64,000 nt of DNA from Torymus aiolomorphi (Eukaryota; Arthropoda; Insecta; Hymenoptera; Torymidae): the NCBI GenBank assembly GCA_036365515.1, contig CM070874.1:45755083-45819082 (forward strand). Reading direction: 5' to 3'. Of the stretch, positions 25,569 to 39,207 are shown piece by piece. How positions within the stretch are numbered: position 1 is the stretch's first letter; each line of letters starts with the position of its first letter. The notes under the pieces are model-generated. The model did no database searches and was not told where the DNA came from. It saw nothing but the letters and a program-made list of their open reading frames with translations. The position numbers were made by a program, and so were the translations under genes.

Positions 25569-25877
25569 GTGATTGTCCACATAGACCCGAATTCATAGAC
25601 GCTGAGTCGGTCTCAAATACGGTATATATAGATATACTAAAGCATGGCTTCAAACCTTACTTGAGTCCGTCTCACGTCTCACTTACGACTATGAATTCGA
25701 ACCATAGTGCCTCATGTGTCTTGTCTCTTGTCTCATGTCTCAAGCGTGAAAAAAATTGTTGTCCGCAATCTTAATAATTTCTAATCTATGGTAATTTTTT
25801 CTGTATAATTTTCTATTGCCATAAACTATAAATGTAGACAAGAGACAAGGCACATGAGACACAATGTGGACACTCGC
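25569..25877. mobile_element. Foldback K4 with nested insert
   Basis: The left end (GATTGTCCACATAG) and right end (inverse ATGTGGACACTC) belong to the K family, which also has copies at 30913 and 43204. Inner words are TGTCTCTTGTCTC/GAGACAAGAGACA. A smaller inverted pair (GAATTCATAG at 25590 with CTATGAATTC at 25690) sits inside the left arm. Confidence 0.6.
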
Positions 25878-26121
25878 TAGCACAGTAAATCCACATTGCG
25901 TGCTGTGCCTCGTGTGCCGTGCGATTTGTGCCGTACCATAAAGAAGTTGTTGTTCGACATCTACAAAGTTTATTGGCACAGGGTAAAGTGGAATAGACCT
26001 ACACTTTGTCAAAGGTTATGTACAATGAAATCGGAGCCGAGTGGATGTCTGTTCTCTCTCTTTCTGCATTACTCTAATTATAATTATAATTAAAGTATCT
26101 TCGAATGGAATTTCCTTTAAT

Positions 26122-28546
26122 CCCTAGCGGAAATGATTTTTGTAAATAACTGTTAATAACTGTTAATAACTGTAAATAACAGTTTATAAGTGTTTGATTT
26201 GAGACGCTAATAACAGTTATTTATAGTTATTTACAGTTATTATAGTTATTAACAGTTATTAACAGTTATTAACAGTTATTAACAGTTATTTACAGTTTTG
26301 CAAAAAAGTACCTGCGAAAACGGAGGTACTGATAAAGGGTATTAATAGTTATTAACGGTTATTAACAGTTATTAACAGTTATTTACAGATATTTACAGTT
26401 ATAAACAGTTTATTTTTTTCGCTATAATACTAACTTTTTTCTTATTAACAAAACTGTAAATAACTGTTAATAACTGTTAAAAACTGTTAAAAACTGTTAA
26501 TAACCGTTAATAACTGTAACTAACTTTTATCAGCTGTTATGAACTGCGTTCACGCGAACGAGTATCGTTGCATTTAGGGTCACTCTACAATAATTCCGGA
26601 ACGTTCCGACAAATAAATAATAAGATAATTTGAATAAATACCGAAGATTAATCTATATATTAATTAGTTAATTAACTAATCTATAAACAAGTAATTAACT
26701 ATTACCCCAATAGAAATTGACAATAAACGAGTGATAATGAAATTATTTAACTAATTAACTTAACAAATAGTAATTGCTCCCGTATAATTTAACTATCAAT
26801 AGCAAGGTCAACGTGTTAACGAACAAATTGAGATTAGCAATAAACCCTAAATGAACGGTAGGAACCTGCGATAATAAATAGTAACAATTACGAGACGAAC
26901 TATAGTAATAATAATAGCTAGGGTAAAGCTCGCTCAGGTAGGATAAAGCTCTATTTATAGGAGGACAGCCAGCACGACGACAATCAACGGTCAATTAGTT
27001 CCCGAAATCCATTAGCCAGCGCAACGACAACCAACGGACAATCAATTCCCGGAATCCATTAGCCAACGGCTCAGCAGCGCATAAACAATTCAGAGAAGGA
27101 CCATTAGCGAAGGGCCTCTGGAATGCACGACGGTTGAACTCGGCAAGGAACGAGCCATGAGTCATCAACAGTCAACAACTCCTGGAATTCATTGGGCAAC
27201 GTTGCATCAGCTCATGGGTCCATGGCGCAACCGACTCGGGGAGCCACGAGCGTAACGGCTAGCAGGAGAGCGGCCAATCGGAGACAAGTAACCCCTCCCC
27301 GCCATCAACTGTCGCTCGCCGCTCATCGCTCTCGACCCTACTTTCGGGTCTGACGCCCCTCCACCGCAACTCTCTACTCTAGAGTGGGGGAAGCCTCTGA
27401 GGCAACTTGGCGCCCTACAGCCTCTACATCGTACTCTCCCCACTACCTACCGGGGGCTACTACATCACAACGGAACGGCCTACAGAGAGGAACCAATCGA
27501 GAGGCCGGCACAAGCGCCGCAAGTCGAGAGGGGATTTTCGGTCAGGATCTGAGCATCCACGGGTGTTCCCCCACCACGAAGTTCGCCCGTGATCAAGAGA
27601 AGAGAGGGAAGCTCTCGGCCCTTCTAGGCGCCTACAGGCCTCGGAACCGACTTCAAGAAGTTCCAACTTTTCGTCACCAGAGGGCCTGACTCCTCCCATA
27701 CCCTCTCGTCAACGGCTTAAGGTCCGCGCTTAGGATATAAAAGGGAGCACCGAGCCATGAACCCTCAGAGAGGACTAGACCTGGGTCGTTACCAATTCGC
27801 TTGGTACTCTGCTGCACTTGTGCATGTTGCGCCCAGATGCTCTCCAGTCGATCACAGCCGACTAATCATAGTGCTTGCACCGTGTACGTTGGGATCGTAG
27901 CCGACTAATCTAGTGCTTGTCACTAGGTAAGTTGCGCCGTTGAGCTTGTAGCTCCGAGTTACTTAGTAACCAACCGCTTAGTAACGAGTATTGCATCAGT
28001 GCGCGTACTCTGATTTGTTAACGGTTATTGCATCAGTGCGTGTAATTTGGCTTCAGTTTATTGTCAGATTAAGTTATTTAAAGTCACGCGTCATCGATTA
28101 ATTGTTCGAATCGACAACAGATTGTTAAGATAAACTAAATAAACAACCAAGTTAAAGTTAATTCTTTTTTTGTGTTCGAGTTTTATTTCTAACTTCCCGC
28201 GACTCCTTGCGCTTCAGCGCTTAATTGAACAACGAATTCCACGTTCCAGTTGGTCAACCCGGCGACCATTGTAGAAACGCCTTTCTACTCCTAGACCCCG
28301 ACTCGGGTCGTAACACAGCACCTCCGTTTTCGCAGGTACTTTTCTGCAAAACTGTAAATAACTGTTAATAACTGCTAATAACTGTTAATAACTGTTAATA
28401 ACTGTAATTAACTGTAAATAACTGTAAATGACTGTTATTAACGTCTCAAATCAAACACTTATAAACTGTTATAAACTGTTATTTACAGTTATTTACAGTT
28501 TTTTACAGTTATTTACAGTTATTTTCATTTTTCATTTCCACTAGGG
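26122..28546. mobile_element. Foldback element G1 (AT duplication, CCCTAGYGGAAATGA ends) containing solo LTR H1
   Basis: Ends CCCTAGCGGAAATGA and inverse TTTCCACTAGGG are flanked by AT (26120-26121 and 28547-28548). The other arm of Y shows the empty site CTTT-R-ATGGATT. Arms are long runs of AACTGTTAAT/AACTGTAAAT words. The short spacer GTACCTGCGAAAACGGAGGT (about 26309) recurs inverted next to the LTR. A 2-bp AT target resembles ISL2EU-type elements, but no transposase is present. Confidence 0.75.
26535..28315 (+). mobile_element. Solo LTR H1 with 4-bp target duplication CAGC
   Basis: The 1,781-bp unit starts TGTTATGAACTGCG and ends GGGTCGTAACA, with CAGC directly repeated at 26531-26534 and 28316-28319. 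It carries a promoter (TATAAAAGGG about 27738) and a late A-rich AATAAA-type signal (about 28137). No gag/pol lies beside it, so it is a recombined single LTR, probably of a Gypsy-type element by terminus and duplication size. H2 is a second copy. Confidence 0.85.
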
Positions 28547-28548
28547 AT

Positions 28549-28905
28549 GGATTAATAAATATTTTGCAAGTATCAAGGCCAACCTGGAATTGGTGAAACA
28601 ACAACTTTAATCATCGATTTCACAAAAAGGAAAAATAATTCAAATTAAAAAAAAATAATTTATGTATAATGTAAAATATTTGATAGGTTTATCAGCTGAT
28701 AACATTGTACTTAGTGCATGTTGCTGATACCTTTGAGGCTTGGTCGTCCTACAAGAATTGCTAAAAGAGCACTGCAACATAAATTATTATTTTTTTTTAA
28801 TTTGAATTATTTTTCCTTTTTGCGAAATCGATGATTAAAGTTGTTGTTTTACCAATTCCAGGTGGGCCTTGAATACTTGCAAAATATTTATTAATCCATC
28901 AAAGG
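28549..28905 (-). pseudogene. Helicase P-loop fragment captured in a foldback
   Basis: On the minus strand at about 28905-28800 a frame reads YFASIQGPPGIGKTTTLI, a Walker A motif with flanks like the SF1 UPF1/SMUBP2 helicases. The inverse arm (about 28553-28650) carries the same DNA with a 1-nt loss that breaks the frame. Only motif I is present, so it is a gene fragment, not a gene. Confidence 0.55.
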
Positions 28906-29157
28906 AAATTCCATTCAAAGATATTTTTTTTTCTTGCACCAATAATTTAATTTAATTATAATTATAATTAGAGTAATGCAGAAAGAGAGAGAACAGACAT
29001 TCACTCTGCTCCGATTTCATTGCACATAACCTTTGACAAAGTGTAGGTCTATTCCACTTTACCCTGTGCCAATAAACTTTGTAGATGTCGAACAACAACT
29101 TCTTTATGGTACGGCACAAATCGCACGGCACACGAGGCACAGCACGCAATGTGGATT

Positions 29158-29823
29158 CACTAGCACGGTATGTTGTAAGCATGTCCGACGTAAAAAAAAT
29201 GTCGGTAAAATGTCCGTCACAAGTCCGTTATATGTCCAAGCAAAAAATGACAACGAATGTATGTCGAAGCTTTTCCAGGAATTCTGGACTCTAATTCTCG
29301 CGATTTGCGCAACCACGACCGACAAGGTGTCAACGCACGCGGCACGATACTTTTTTGAAATGTAAAATTTTATAAAGTATTATATATTTTTATAAAGTAG
29401 CAAATAAAATATTGTCGTAAAATTTGAATGATTTTTTTGCTATGGTCACATGTCCAAAAATTTTATGACGGACATTTTGCCACTATATAGTGGTTAGGGT
29501 ATTTATTTTTTATTAAAGGATGCAGTAAAGTTTTATAAACTATTATATATATTTTTATGAAGTATAAAATAAATACTGTCATAAAATTTGTATGATTTTT
29601 TTGCTATGGTCACATGTCCAAAAATTTTATGACGGACATTTTGCCAATAGTGGAAGGGGTGTCCATTTTTTGTTTGACTGACACCACATGTTCTCTTTTT
29701 TTTTATGTCTGTCATTTAAACATTTGGTTATCGGTCACATGTCCGACACATGTCCATCATATTTAGTGTCATATTACCATTTCTAAAACGTCCAGTCATT
29801 TTGCAATACAGGCATATGGCATG
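29158..29823. repeat. ACATGTCCGACA-word region with 116-bp direct repeat
   Basis: ATGTCCG/ATGTCCA words recur throughout. About 116 bp (TTTTATAAAGTATTATATAT to GACGGACATTTTGCCA) is directly repeated at about 29367-29482 and 29531-29646. It is probably a decayed element of the word-iterated kind. No coding was seen. Confidence 0.55.
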
Positions 29824-30912
29824 CAATTGTTATGAACTGCGTTCGCACAGACGAGTAATACTATATTCAGGGTTATTCTACAATAATTGGGAGTATAGAA
29901 AATTAATTACAATTAAAATAAAGCAATCGACTAAATAATAAACATATTGCCGCAAATTGATAAGTCCGATAAAGTTTTAACAGTAAAATAATGAATTAAT
30001 CAAATCAGTAAACAAATTAGTAATTAACGACGATAATTACACGATAATTAGGGAAGTCGGCGTGATAACAATTAATAATAATTAATTAGGGAAAAGCTCG
30101 CTCAGGTATGAAAAGCTCTGTTACAGAAATTGCCAAAGATAATCAGCAGCTCGAGAAACAATCCAAGGACAACCAAGAAACGTAAAACACTTCCGAGAAT
30201 CAATTAGCGAAGGGCTCAAGGAAACTTAATCCACTTCAAGGTCAAGAACTTCGGGAATGCATCAACGGCCAAACTAAGCATGTGTAACCACTTCTTGGAA
30301 TCCATTAGGCTAAGGAAAGGATTAACGGACGAACCAAGAATGCGTAAACACTTCTCAGAATTCACTAGCGCCAACGGTCACCCAACGTGAATACAAACAA
30401 TTCTGAAGAGCAGCAAACGGACTCGAGAGACAAACAATTCCCAGAACTATGGCGCAATGACGCAACAGCCTAACGGCCCGAGTTATCGTCAACAACCAAT
30501 CAGGGACTAGCGGCGTCCCACGCCACTGGAGGTGGGCGGTCCGCCACCCCTTGCTCATCACTCTCGATCCTATTTTCTGGTCTAAGGCCCCTCCTCCATC
30601 GCTACTCTCCCTACTTGAGAGAGGGGACAAGGCTACGGCCCTCTTAGGTCGCCACAGGGCTGAAACTAAAGGAAAAGTTACGTGACGCAAAGAAGAAGGG
30701 AAGCTGCTAACCAATAACGATCCTCCTAGGATCATCCTCAACGGTCTGAGGTCCGCGTCGAGAGTATAAAGGAAGGGCTCCGGGCCGCGAGGAGTCAGTC
30801 GCTACCGAGCACATGAGATGCTTAGTAGTCAGAGCTTTGGTCGTTATCGACTAGTTTGATACTCTGCTGCACTAGTGCATGACACTGTGTATGTTGCGCC
30901 ATTAAAGCTTTA

Positions 30913-31030
30913 GGGACTGTCCACATAGCGTCTCATGTGCCTTGTCTCTTATCTCGTGTCTCAAGGGCGAAAAAAATCGTTGTCCGAATTCTTATACATT
31001 TATAGCAATAGAAAATTATACAGAAAAAAT
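30913..31030. mobile_element. K1, left arm only of a K-family foldback
   Basis: TTA (30910-30912) precedes GGGACTGTCCACATAG and TGTCTC-type words. The matching right arm is missing nearby; a similar end occurs at 33771. Confidence 0.55.
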
Positions 31031-32240
31031 TAAAAAAATATATATATATATATATAAACACATAGAGTATTGCAAAAATGAAGCAGGTTCTTTACTTTCT
31101 TTTACTATACAACGAGGATAACTGACAACAATAATAAATAATAGGTTCTGTAACTCGTAAAGTGTAATATATTGCAACGGTACATAAAAATTTAGTTATA
31201 AATAACAATTCTTATACAAGCGTCTCGCCAGAATAATTTAGTTTAATTTATAAAATCTGTTCCTATATAAAGGAATGAATAAAAATTGTCACTTCGTTAT
31301 ATTTTTGACACTATTATTAATTTTTAAGTTAGTTTTAAGCTTACAAATGTATAAATAATATGTATTTTCTACTCGATAGTTAATTAGATTTTAAACCATG
31401 TATTTTGGAAGTTTCAAAATATTAAAAGTGTGTGCAAATTTGTACAACAAAATTAGATTTAATTAGAAAATAAGTCATTTGTTAAGTTCATATACAATAA
31501 TTAACACTATAATAAATAGTTAACCGAATTTTTATGTAAACGATGTATTTAACATTAATGAAAAATAGGCGCAGAAACACTACATGTAACGTCATCTCTG
31601 TGAAACGGTTGAAACTACAGCCGAAAGCTGGGGGATGCTCCTTTCCCCCACGCAGCCAATTAGCCGCGTCAAAGGGCCTTAGGCCCACCCTTATTTTTCC
31701 ACCCATACTTGTGCGACCAGTCAACTGTCCCCAAAAATCTTTGTAAACTCCCCCACGGAGAGTACCCCCAAACCGTACTTGGCGTGGGAGGGAAGAGGGA
31801 GAAAACCGAACTAAGCTTTTTCCTCGTCCCTCCGCCGTCAGGCAGTTCCTCGCTACCATCAGAGTTGAACAGACAAGTTCCTCGCCACCATCGGACTCGA
31901 CCAGCCACCAGCACACCACTTGTAACCCAGGGAGGGAAACTCAGAATAAACCTAAGTGTAAGTCAAAAAATTGTCTTCGAATTTCATTTCTTCTCTCCAA
32001 TCTTTTCTCAACTTAGTCCTTCACATATACCCACTTCCGAGGAGCATTCAGATCGTTCTGTGCCGAATGGGCAGAGCTGGAATCGCTTGTCTCCTCAAAC
32101 ATATTATCTTTTTTTTTCCCCTCCCTCCTTCAGTGATAAGTTCAAATAAAACGTTTGTAAGATTTGGCCATCCCTAGCTCTTGGGTAATACCAAGCTATA
32201 AACGGTAAAAGTGGTATCAAGGTATAGACGACCGTCTGGA
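31031..32240. other. Non-palindromic stretch inside H2, no gene recognised
   Basis: A microsatellite (AT)n lies at about 31041. The stretch 31560-31960 is C-rich and has open frames of 60-146 codons on both strands, none with a recognisable domain. TCCTCGCYACCATC is repeated (31846 and 31880). It may be the interior of a larger element. Confidence 0.35.
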
Positions 32241-33512
32241 CGTCACACGTTGTGCAATAAAAAATTCTTCGCTATGGGGCAATAGAAAATTACCCTTAGC
32301 GATATGCATTACCATGCAACATAATCGTTTCTCCACAGTATACTCTTTAAAGTTGAATTAGTGAAAATGCTCCTCCCATTAAATTAGTAGAAGAAACTAC
32401 TAATTTATTAGTGAATATTCACTATTTCGTTAGTAGTTTTTTAACCCATTAAATTAGTAGAAAAAAACTACTAATTTATTTGTGAATATTCACTATTTCA
32501 TTAGTAGTTTTTTTAAAGACTACTAATGAAATAGTAAAAATTCACGAATAGCCCAGGCGGAAATAATCTTCTATAATAAAAGTTAAAAAAAGTTTATAAC
32601 TGATAATAGCAGATTATAAAGTCAGGATTTGAGACTTTTATAAAAGTCTAAAACTATTATAAATAGTTATAAATAGTTATTTACTTTTTTAAGTTTTTTG
32701 GATTGCCGAAAAATGTGAATATTTGATCAGTAAAAAAAAGTAAATAACTATTAATAACTATTATCAATTTTTAATAATTGAAAATAATTATTTTAAACTT
32801 ATAATTAATAATGATTTCATATAATAAGAATTTTAGAATGATTTTAAAGTTTAAATTCATTCAAAACTATTTAAAACTATTAATAACTATTATTATCAAA
32901 TAAAAAAAGTTTATAACTGATAATAACTTTTTACAGATTGATTGTATGGTTATCCACTGCAGCCCAAAAAAGTAAATACAAGTTTATAACTGTTATAAAT
33001 TTTTTTTAGCTGTTCATAACAGAAAAAAACTGTTGATAACTTTTATAAACTGTTACTATAGTCTCAAATCCTATCTTTATAAACAGTTATGAACAGTTAT
33101 AAACTTTTTTTTAAAATTATAAAAAGTTATATATTGTTATTAATAATTATTTGTAAAGTTTTATTTCCGCCTGGGAAATTACTATTTTTTTCTACTAATT
33201 TAATGGGTGGAGCAATTTTCACTAATTCAACTTTAGAGAATATACTGTGGTAAAACGATTATGTTGCATCACAACGCATATCGCTAAGGGTAATTTTGTA
33301 TTGCCCTATAGCGAAGAATTTTTTATTGCATAACGTTTCGATATACAAAGTGTAAAAACAAACAAAACTTATCGCTATATCGTGATATAAAATTACTCTT
33401 AGCGATATGTGTTGCGATGCGACATAATCGTTTTAAAATTTTGTCCTAAATGGTACTATTCGTCCTAAAAACGTAGCTGTATTACGCGGGGATAAACATT
33501 TTATCGTATATC
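32241..33512. mobile_element. Foldback element I2, interrupted by G3
   Basis: It shares arms with I1 (38272-39160): CAATAAAAAATTCTTCGC, TTACCCTTAGCGATATG, AACTAATAAATTAGTAG words and the right terminus TTTTATCGTATATC. The left terminus is truncated. G3 lies near its centre. Confidence 0.7.
32552..33175. mobile_element. Foldback element G3 (CCCAGGCGGAAATAA ends), 624 bp
   Basis: Exact ends CCCAGGCGGAAATAA and TTATTTCCGCCTGGG enclose a palindrome of TTATAACTGATAATAAC-type words. The design is like G1 and G2. Flanks AATA/AAATTA give no clear duplication. Confidence 0.8.
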
Positions 33513-33517
33513 ATTTA

Positions 33518-33771
33518 GAGACTGTCTACATAGTGGGTTTTGGGCTTTGAGCTTTGGGCTTTGGGCAATGTGTAAAAAAATCGTTGTCGGTTATCTTGTA
33601 AATTCACAACCCGCGGTTGAAGACGAACAGAACTTCTATACAACTGAATACTGACATAACCTTATAATTGACCACGGATTGTGAATTTACAAGATAACCG
33701 ACAACGATTTTTTTTACACATTGCCCAAAGCCCAAAGTTCAAAGCCCAAAACCCACTATGTAGACAGTCTC
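33518..33771. mobile_element. Foldback K2, 254 bp, TTA duplication
   Basis: TTA flanks both ends (33515-33517 and 33772-33774). Ends are GAGACTGTCTACATAG and its inverse. Arms repeat GGGCTTTGGGC/GCCCAAAGCCC. Confidence 0.85.
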
Positions 33772-34001
33772 TTAAGAACAGCCCCCCTGAGCAAACGAAT
33801 TCTACGTTCCGATTGGCCAACTTGACAACCATTGCAGAAGCGCCTTTCTGCTCAGAGATTCCGACTCGGGTCGTAACACAATGTAGATTCACTGTCAATA
33901 CATAACCTACAAATTTTACAAAATTATAAGACTGGTCGGCTACATGAGCATACTAGAATTTGAGATTATTCAGTATCAAAAGCAATTTAAATAAAATAAC
34001 A

Positions 34002-35076
34002 ATGGTGTTTACATCCATCGTTCTTTTTGGACGATCGAAAGGACCAGATGAATTTTGGCGTAAAAGAAAAATTTTTAGATTATCTTCTGTAAGTGAATTA
34101 TAAAATTATATACCTAATTAAACAATCGTAATATATTTAATATTATTCAATGTGTCATGTGCTATGGTTTACAGCAAGTGTAATTTATAATTATTACTAT
34201 AATTCAACGTGATAAAATACTATAACATGCTCCCTAAAGAGTTAAACACTAAAAACTGTTTCGAAAAATAACAAAACCAAATTAAGTAAGTGTATAGACA
34301 CATGAAACAGGCAGAAATACTAGATTAATTTAGGCAAAATTTCTTTTTTAAATTTTATAAGAGTTTATCTAAAAGTTGAATTTTGAATACATTTTAATAT
34401 AGTATATTAAACGGCCAAAAATTAACTATATTTTAGCATGTAATATAATATATAAGTGTTGTATTAATTTGTAAGCTACCAGATCTATATACAGGTATTT
34501 TGTGCACCGCTATAGGATGCCAGCTATATTGGATATAATCTTTTATATTCTGATAACTAGCTGCATTATGTAACATTTTTGTATCATTTCTGGTAAAAGT
34601 AAATATAAATAAATGATTTTTGTTACTTATAAATATTTTATTTTTGTAGCATTTCAGAGGACGTTTTAGAAATTGTTACAGTAATGCTATTCGAGCTGTT
34701 CATCGATCTTTACAATTTGCAACTAAAAGCAGGGATCCAAAAAGAGAATGGATTAAAGAGGTAAACAATGTATTTTATGAAGGTTTTTTTACTTGAACAT
34801 ATTTCTACTTTTAATATTTAATTTTAGATTTGGAGTAGTAGAATTGATGCAGCTTGTAATGAACATGGCTTAAATATCTATGGTTTAAAAAATGGCCTGA
34901 CAAGATGTGAAATTCACCTTAATCATAAGAGTTTAGCAGAATTGGCTGTATGGGAGCCTCGTACTTTTAAGTCTCTTGTTAAAATTGCATGTGCAAGGCT
35001 TAAACAGGATGGATTAAAAATTGTAAAAAACATGGAAAAACCTGCTGGGGTTATTACACGAGGGATGATTAAATGA
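34002..35076 (+). CDS. mRpL20: Mitochondrial ribosomal protein bL20m
   Basis: This is a large-subunit mitoribosome protein, homologous to bacterial L20, an assembly and 23S-binding protein. Three exons, 34002-34088, 34650-34760 and 34828-35076, all have GT-AG introns in phase 0 and give 148 aa, the normal animal length. The start ATG is the first in-frame one and opens MVFTSIVLFGRSKGPDEFW. Family features are the basic HFRGRFRNCYSNAIRAVHRSL segment, WIKE|IWSSRIDAACNEHGL across intron 2, and LNHKSLAELAVWEP. An AATAAA lies at 35201-35206, 125 nt past the stop. It converges on Tpi, whose stop is 337 bp away. No defects were seen. Confidence 0.93.
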
Positions 35077-35412
35077 ATATAATTGTAATTTTAAGGTGTA
35101 GGATAAATCATAAATTACTTTGTATAAATTTCATTTAAATTTATTTTGTTTTTATTGTTACTTCTTGGTTCACATTTTTGTAACATTTGGAGTGTTAAAA
35201 AATAAACTGAAACATTGCTAATAATGTCTTTTTCTTTACCAAGATTCTATATTCATAAAGATTTCTTTAAAGAAAATTATTCATGAACATAAAAAGAAAT
35301 GAGGAAATTCTTCTCATAATCTTGTCTTAATCAAAAAGAATGTAATAATTCTCTTCTGTGCACATTATAGTGCAATAAATGTAAATTATTATTATTATTA
35401 CAATATACAATT

Positions 35413-36854
<1,442 letters not shown>

Positions 36855-38225
36855 TTTTGAGAAATTTGATTGCTGTCTCAGAAGTGTCGACGACAAGTCA
36901 CTGGTGCGATCTATAAGTTGAGAAAAACACAAAAAAGCACAGTAATGCCGCTCAGTTAGATATGCCCTGACGACCTTCACGCCGCCTCTAAGGTGAAGCG
37001 AAATCCCAATTCGCGACCATCCCCAGATCGCTCTCTCCCCGACCCCTCCCACAAACCAATTCCCAGACCCCCCACTTAGTAAGTACGCGCACGCCTGCTC
37101 TGCTCTCTATACTTGTATACTTTGTGCACATAAATCTACAAGTTATACACACACCCACACACACACGCACGCGCGCGGACACACACACACACACGTATAA
37201 TGTTACAATTTGTTATTGACAAATGGCAATTAGGTATATTTCTAGGGTCGAAACTCCAAAATAACACGAATTTAAATAAATATAAGATACACTAGAATTG
37301 CTCTTTCATCAGGGCGAGTTGTACTTGTACATAAGATCTGGTTTTGTAATCGGATTACGTAATGAAGCTTACGTACATTTTTGTAAATAATGGGGTTGAA
37401 AAGTGCTTTTCCCGACCTTAAATAAATTTTCAATAAGAGACTGTCTCATTTTTTTGGATTTGTGATTGATGGTATTACTAATTTTTATCGTAATTAAATT
37501 ACATTTAGTGTAGTTGTATATGTGTTTTGTACATACTACATAGATTGCAGACGTGTTCTAAGACACGTATATATCGACAACAAGCATGCACACTGAGTAT
37601 CAATGGCATCTAAAATTTAAAAAATTAATTGTTGAGCTGATTGTTTTAATTTAATACAGCATCGATTAGAGCATTATTACTTTCAAATAATAATTAGGAA
37701 ATGAAAATGAAAATTCCCAATTCTGTTTTTCTTTCCAGTTTTTAAATTCTCACAACTTCGTTCTATTCGTCTTGTTAAGAGTTACAGGCAGCGCCCTACT
37801 GGTGTTCGATTTTGGAAGCTCAGGTGGTGTTGCGTATGACTATGGTCATTGGTCAAAAGTCAAAAGCATCAAAATACATGACAAAAATAAGAAATTACAA
37901 AACAGAAAGCCCTACAATCAACAGTTTCTTAAAATATTATAATAAATATTTATTAAAAGGATTTTTTTTTCATAAAAAATTAAATTTTTTAAAATGAAAA
38001 TTTTCTCAAAAAATTTGTATGCGTTTTAAAATTTGGGAAAAATAATATAAATAACTTTTTACTACAATTACAATACCTTACATTATATTACAGTTTAAAA
38101 CTCATTTTTTGTTGCTTTCTAGTTTGGCGTATACAATGTAAGGGAGAGTCCATACTGGATCCGTACTCCGTATGAATACCCAAAAATGTATGTACATCTA
38201 TACATATAAGAGCGAGTCCACATTA
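36855..38225. other. Tpi promoter region and AT-rich spacer
   Basis: The first ~100 bp are the probable Tpi leader, and CA/CG dinucleotide repeats lie at 37146-37195. The rest has no recognised gene. GGGAGAGTCCATACTGG at about 38142 and GCGAGTCCACA at about 38212 resemble the TWA-group element ends but lack visible partners. Confidence 0.5.
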
Positions 38226-38271
38226 GGGAGAATCCACAAATGCACTGTGCCCCCCTGCGCTGCCCTGGGGG

Positions 38272-39160
38272 GTTGCTCTTCAACGATATACGATAAAATG
38301 TTTATCACCGCGTAATACAGGTATGTTTTTAGGACGAATAGTACAATTTAGGACAAATTTTTGATTTGATGTGATATATATTGTGGTAAAACGATTATGT
38401 CGCATCGCAACGCATATCGCTAAGGGTAATTTTATATTACGCCATAGCGATAAGTTTTGTTTGTTTGTACACTTTGTATGTGGAAACAATCTGCAATAAA
38501 AAATTCTTCGCTATGGGGCTATACAAAATTACCCTTAGCGATATGCGTTGCGATGCAACATAATCGTTTTACCACAGTATATTCTCTAAAGTTGAATTAG
38601 TGAAAATTGCTCCACCCATTAAATTAGTAGAAAAAAATAGTAATTTATTAGTGAATATTCGCATTTCATTAGTAGTCTTTAAAAAACTACTAATGAAATA
38701 GTGAATATTCACTAATAAATTAGTAGTTTTTTCTAATAATTTAATAGGTTAAAAACTACGAATGAAATAGTGAATATTCACTAATAAATTAGTAGTTTCT
38801 TCTACTAATTTAATGGGAGGAGCAATTTTCACTAATTCAACTTTAGAGAGTATACTGTGGTGAAACGATTATGTTGCATGGCAATGCATATCGCTAAGGG
38901 TAATTTTGTATTGCCCCATAGCGAAGAATTTTTTATTGCACAACGTTTCCACATACAAAGTGTACAAACAAACAAAACTTATCGCTATGGCGTAATATAA
39001 AATTACTCTTAGCGATATGCGTTGCGATGCAACATAATCGTTTTACCACAGTATATATCACATCAAATCAAAATTTTGTCCTAAATTGTACTATTCGTCC
39101 TAAAAACATACCTGTATTACGCGGTGATAAACATTTTATCGTATATCGTTGAAGAGCAAC
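38272..39160. mobile_element. Foldback element I1, ~889 bp
   Basis: This is a complete copy of the I family: GTTGCTCTTCAACGATATACG on the left, its inverse ending at 39160. Arms of about 400 bp hold nested words TTAGCGATATGCGTTGCGATG and ACTAATAAATTAGTAG around a centre near 38690. Confidence 0.8.
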
Positions 39161-39207
39161 CCCCCTGCGCTGCACCGCGCTGTGCGGTCCGTTCCGCCCC
39201 AGCAACA

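Larger units (their letters stand above)
25889..29157. mobile_element. Foldback element Y carrying G1 and a helicase fragment
   Basis: Arms begin ATCCACATTGCGTGCTGTGCC, with iterated GTGCTGTGC/GTGTGCCGTGCG words. The left arm is 25889-26119 (then 28549-28665) and the right arm about 28785-29157. G1 interrupts the left arm, and the right arm keeps the uninterrupted sequence. Confidence 0.75.
29828..33878 (+). mobile_element. Solo LTR H2, split by a 2.9-kb nest, target duplication CAAT
   Basis: The LTR starts TGTTATGAACTGCGTTC (29828) and resumes after 33774 to end TCGGGTCGTAACA (33878). CAAT is directly repeated at 29824-29827 and 33879-33882, which proves that both pieces were one insertion. 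Its TATA region (GAGTATAAAGGAAG) is at about 30761. Against H1 it lacks a few hundred bases around the break. Confidence 0.85.

Noticed and set aside
31488..31919. 143-codon minus-strand frame in the H2 insert
   Set aside because: No recognisable motif, overlapping frames on both strands, and it sits in transposon-derived DNA.
32552..33175. Clear target duplication for G3
   Set aside because: Flanks GAATA/AAATTA fit at most a 1-bp overlap with the inferred empty site, so none is claimed.
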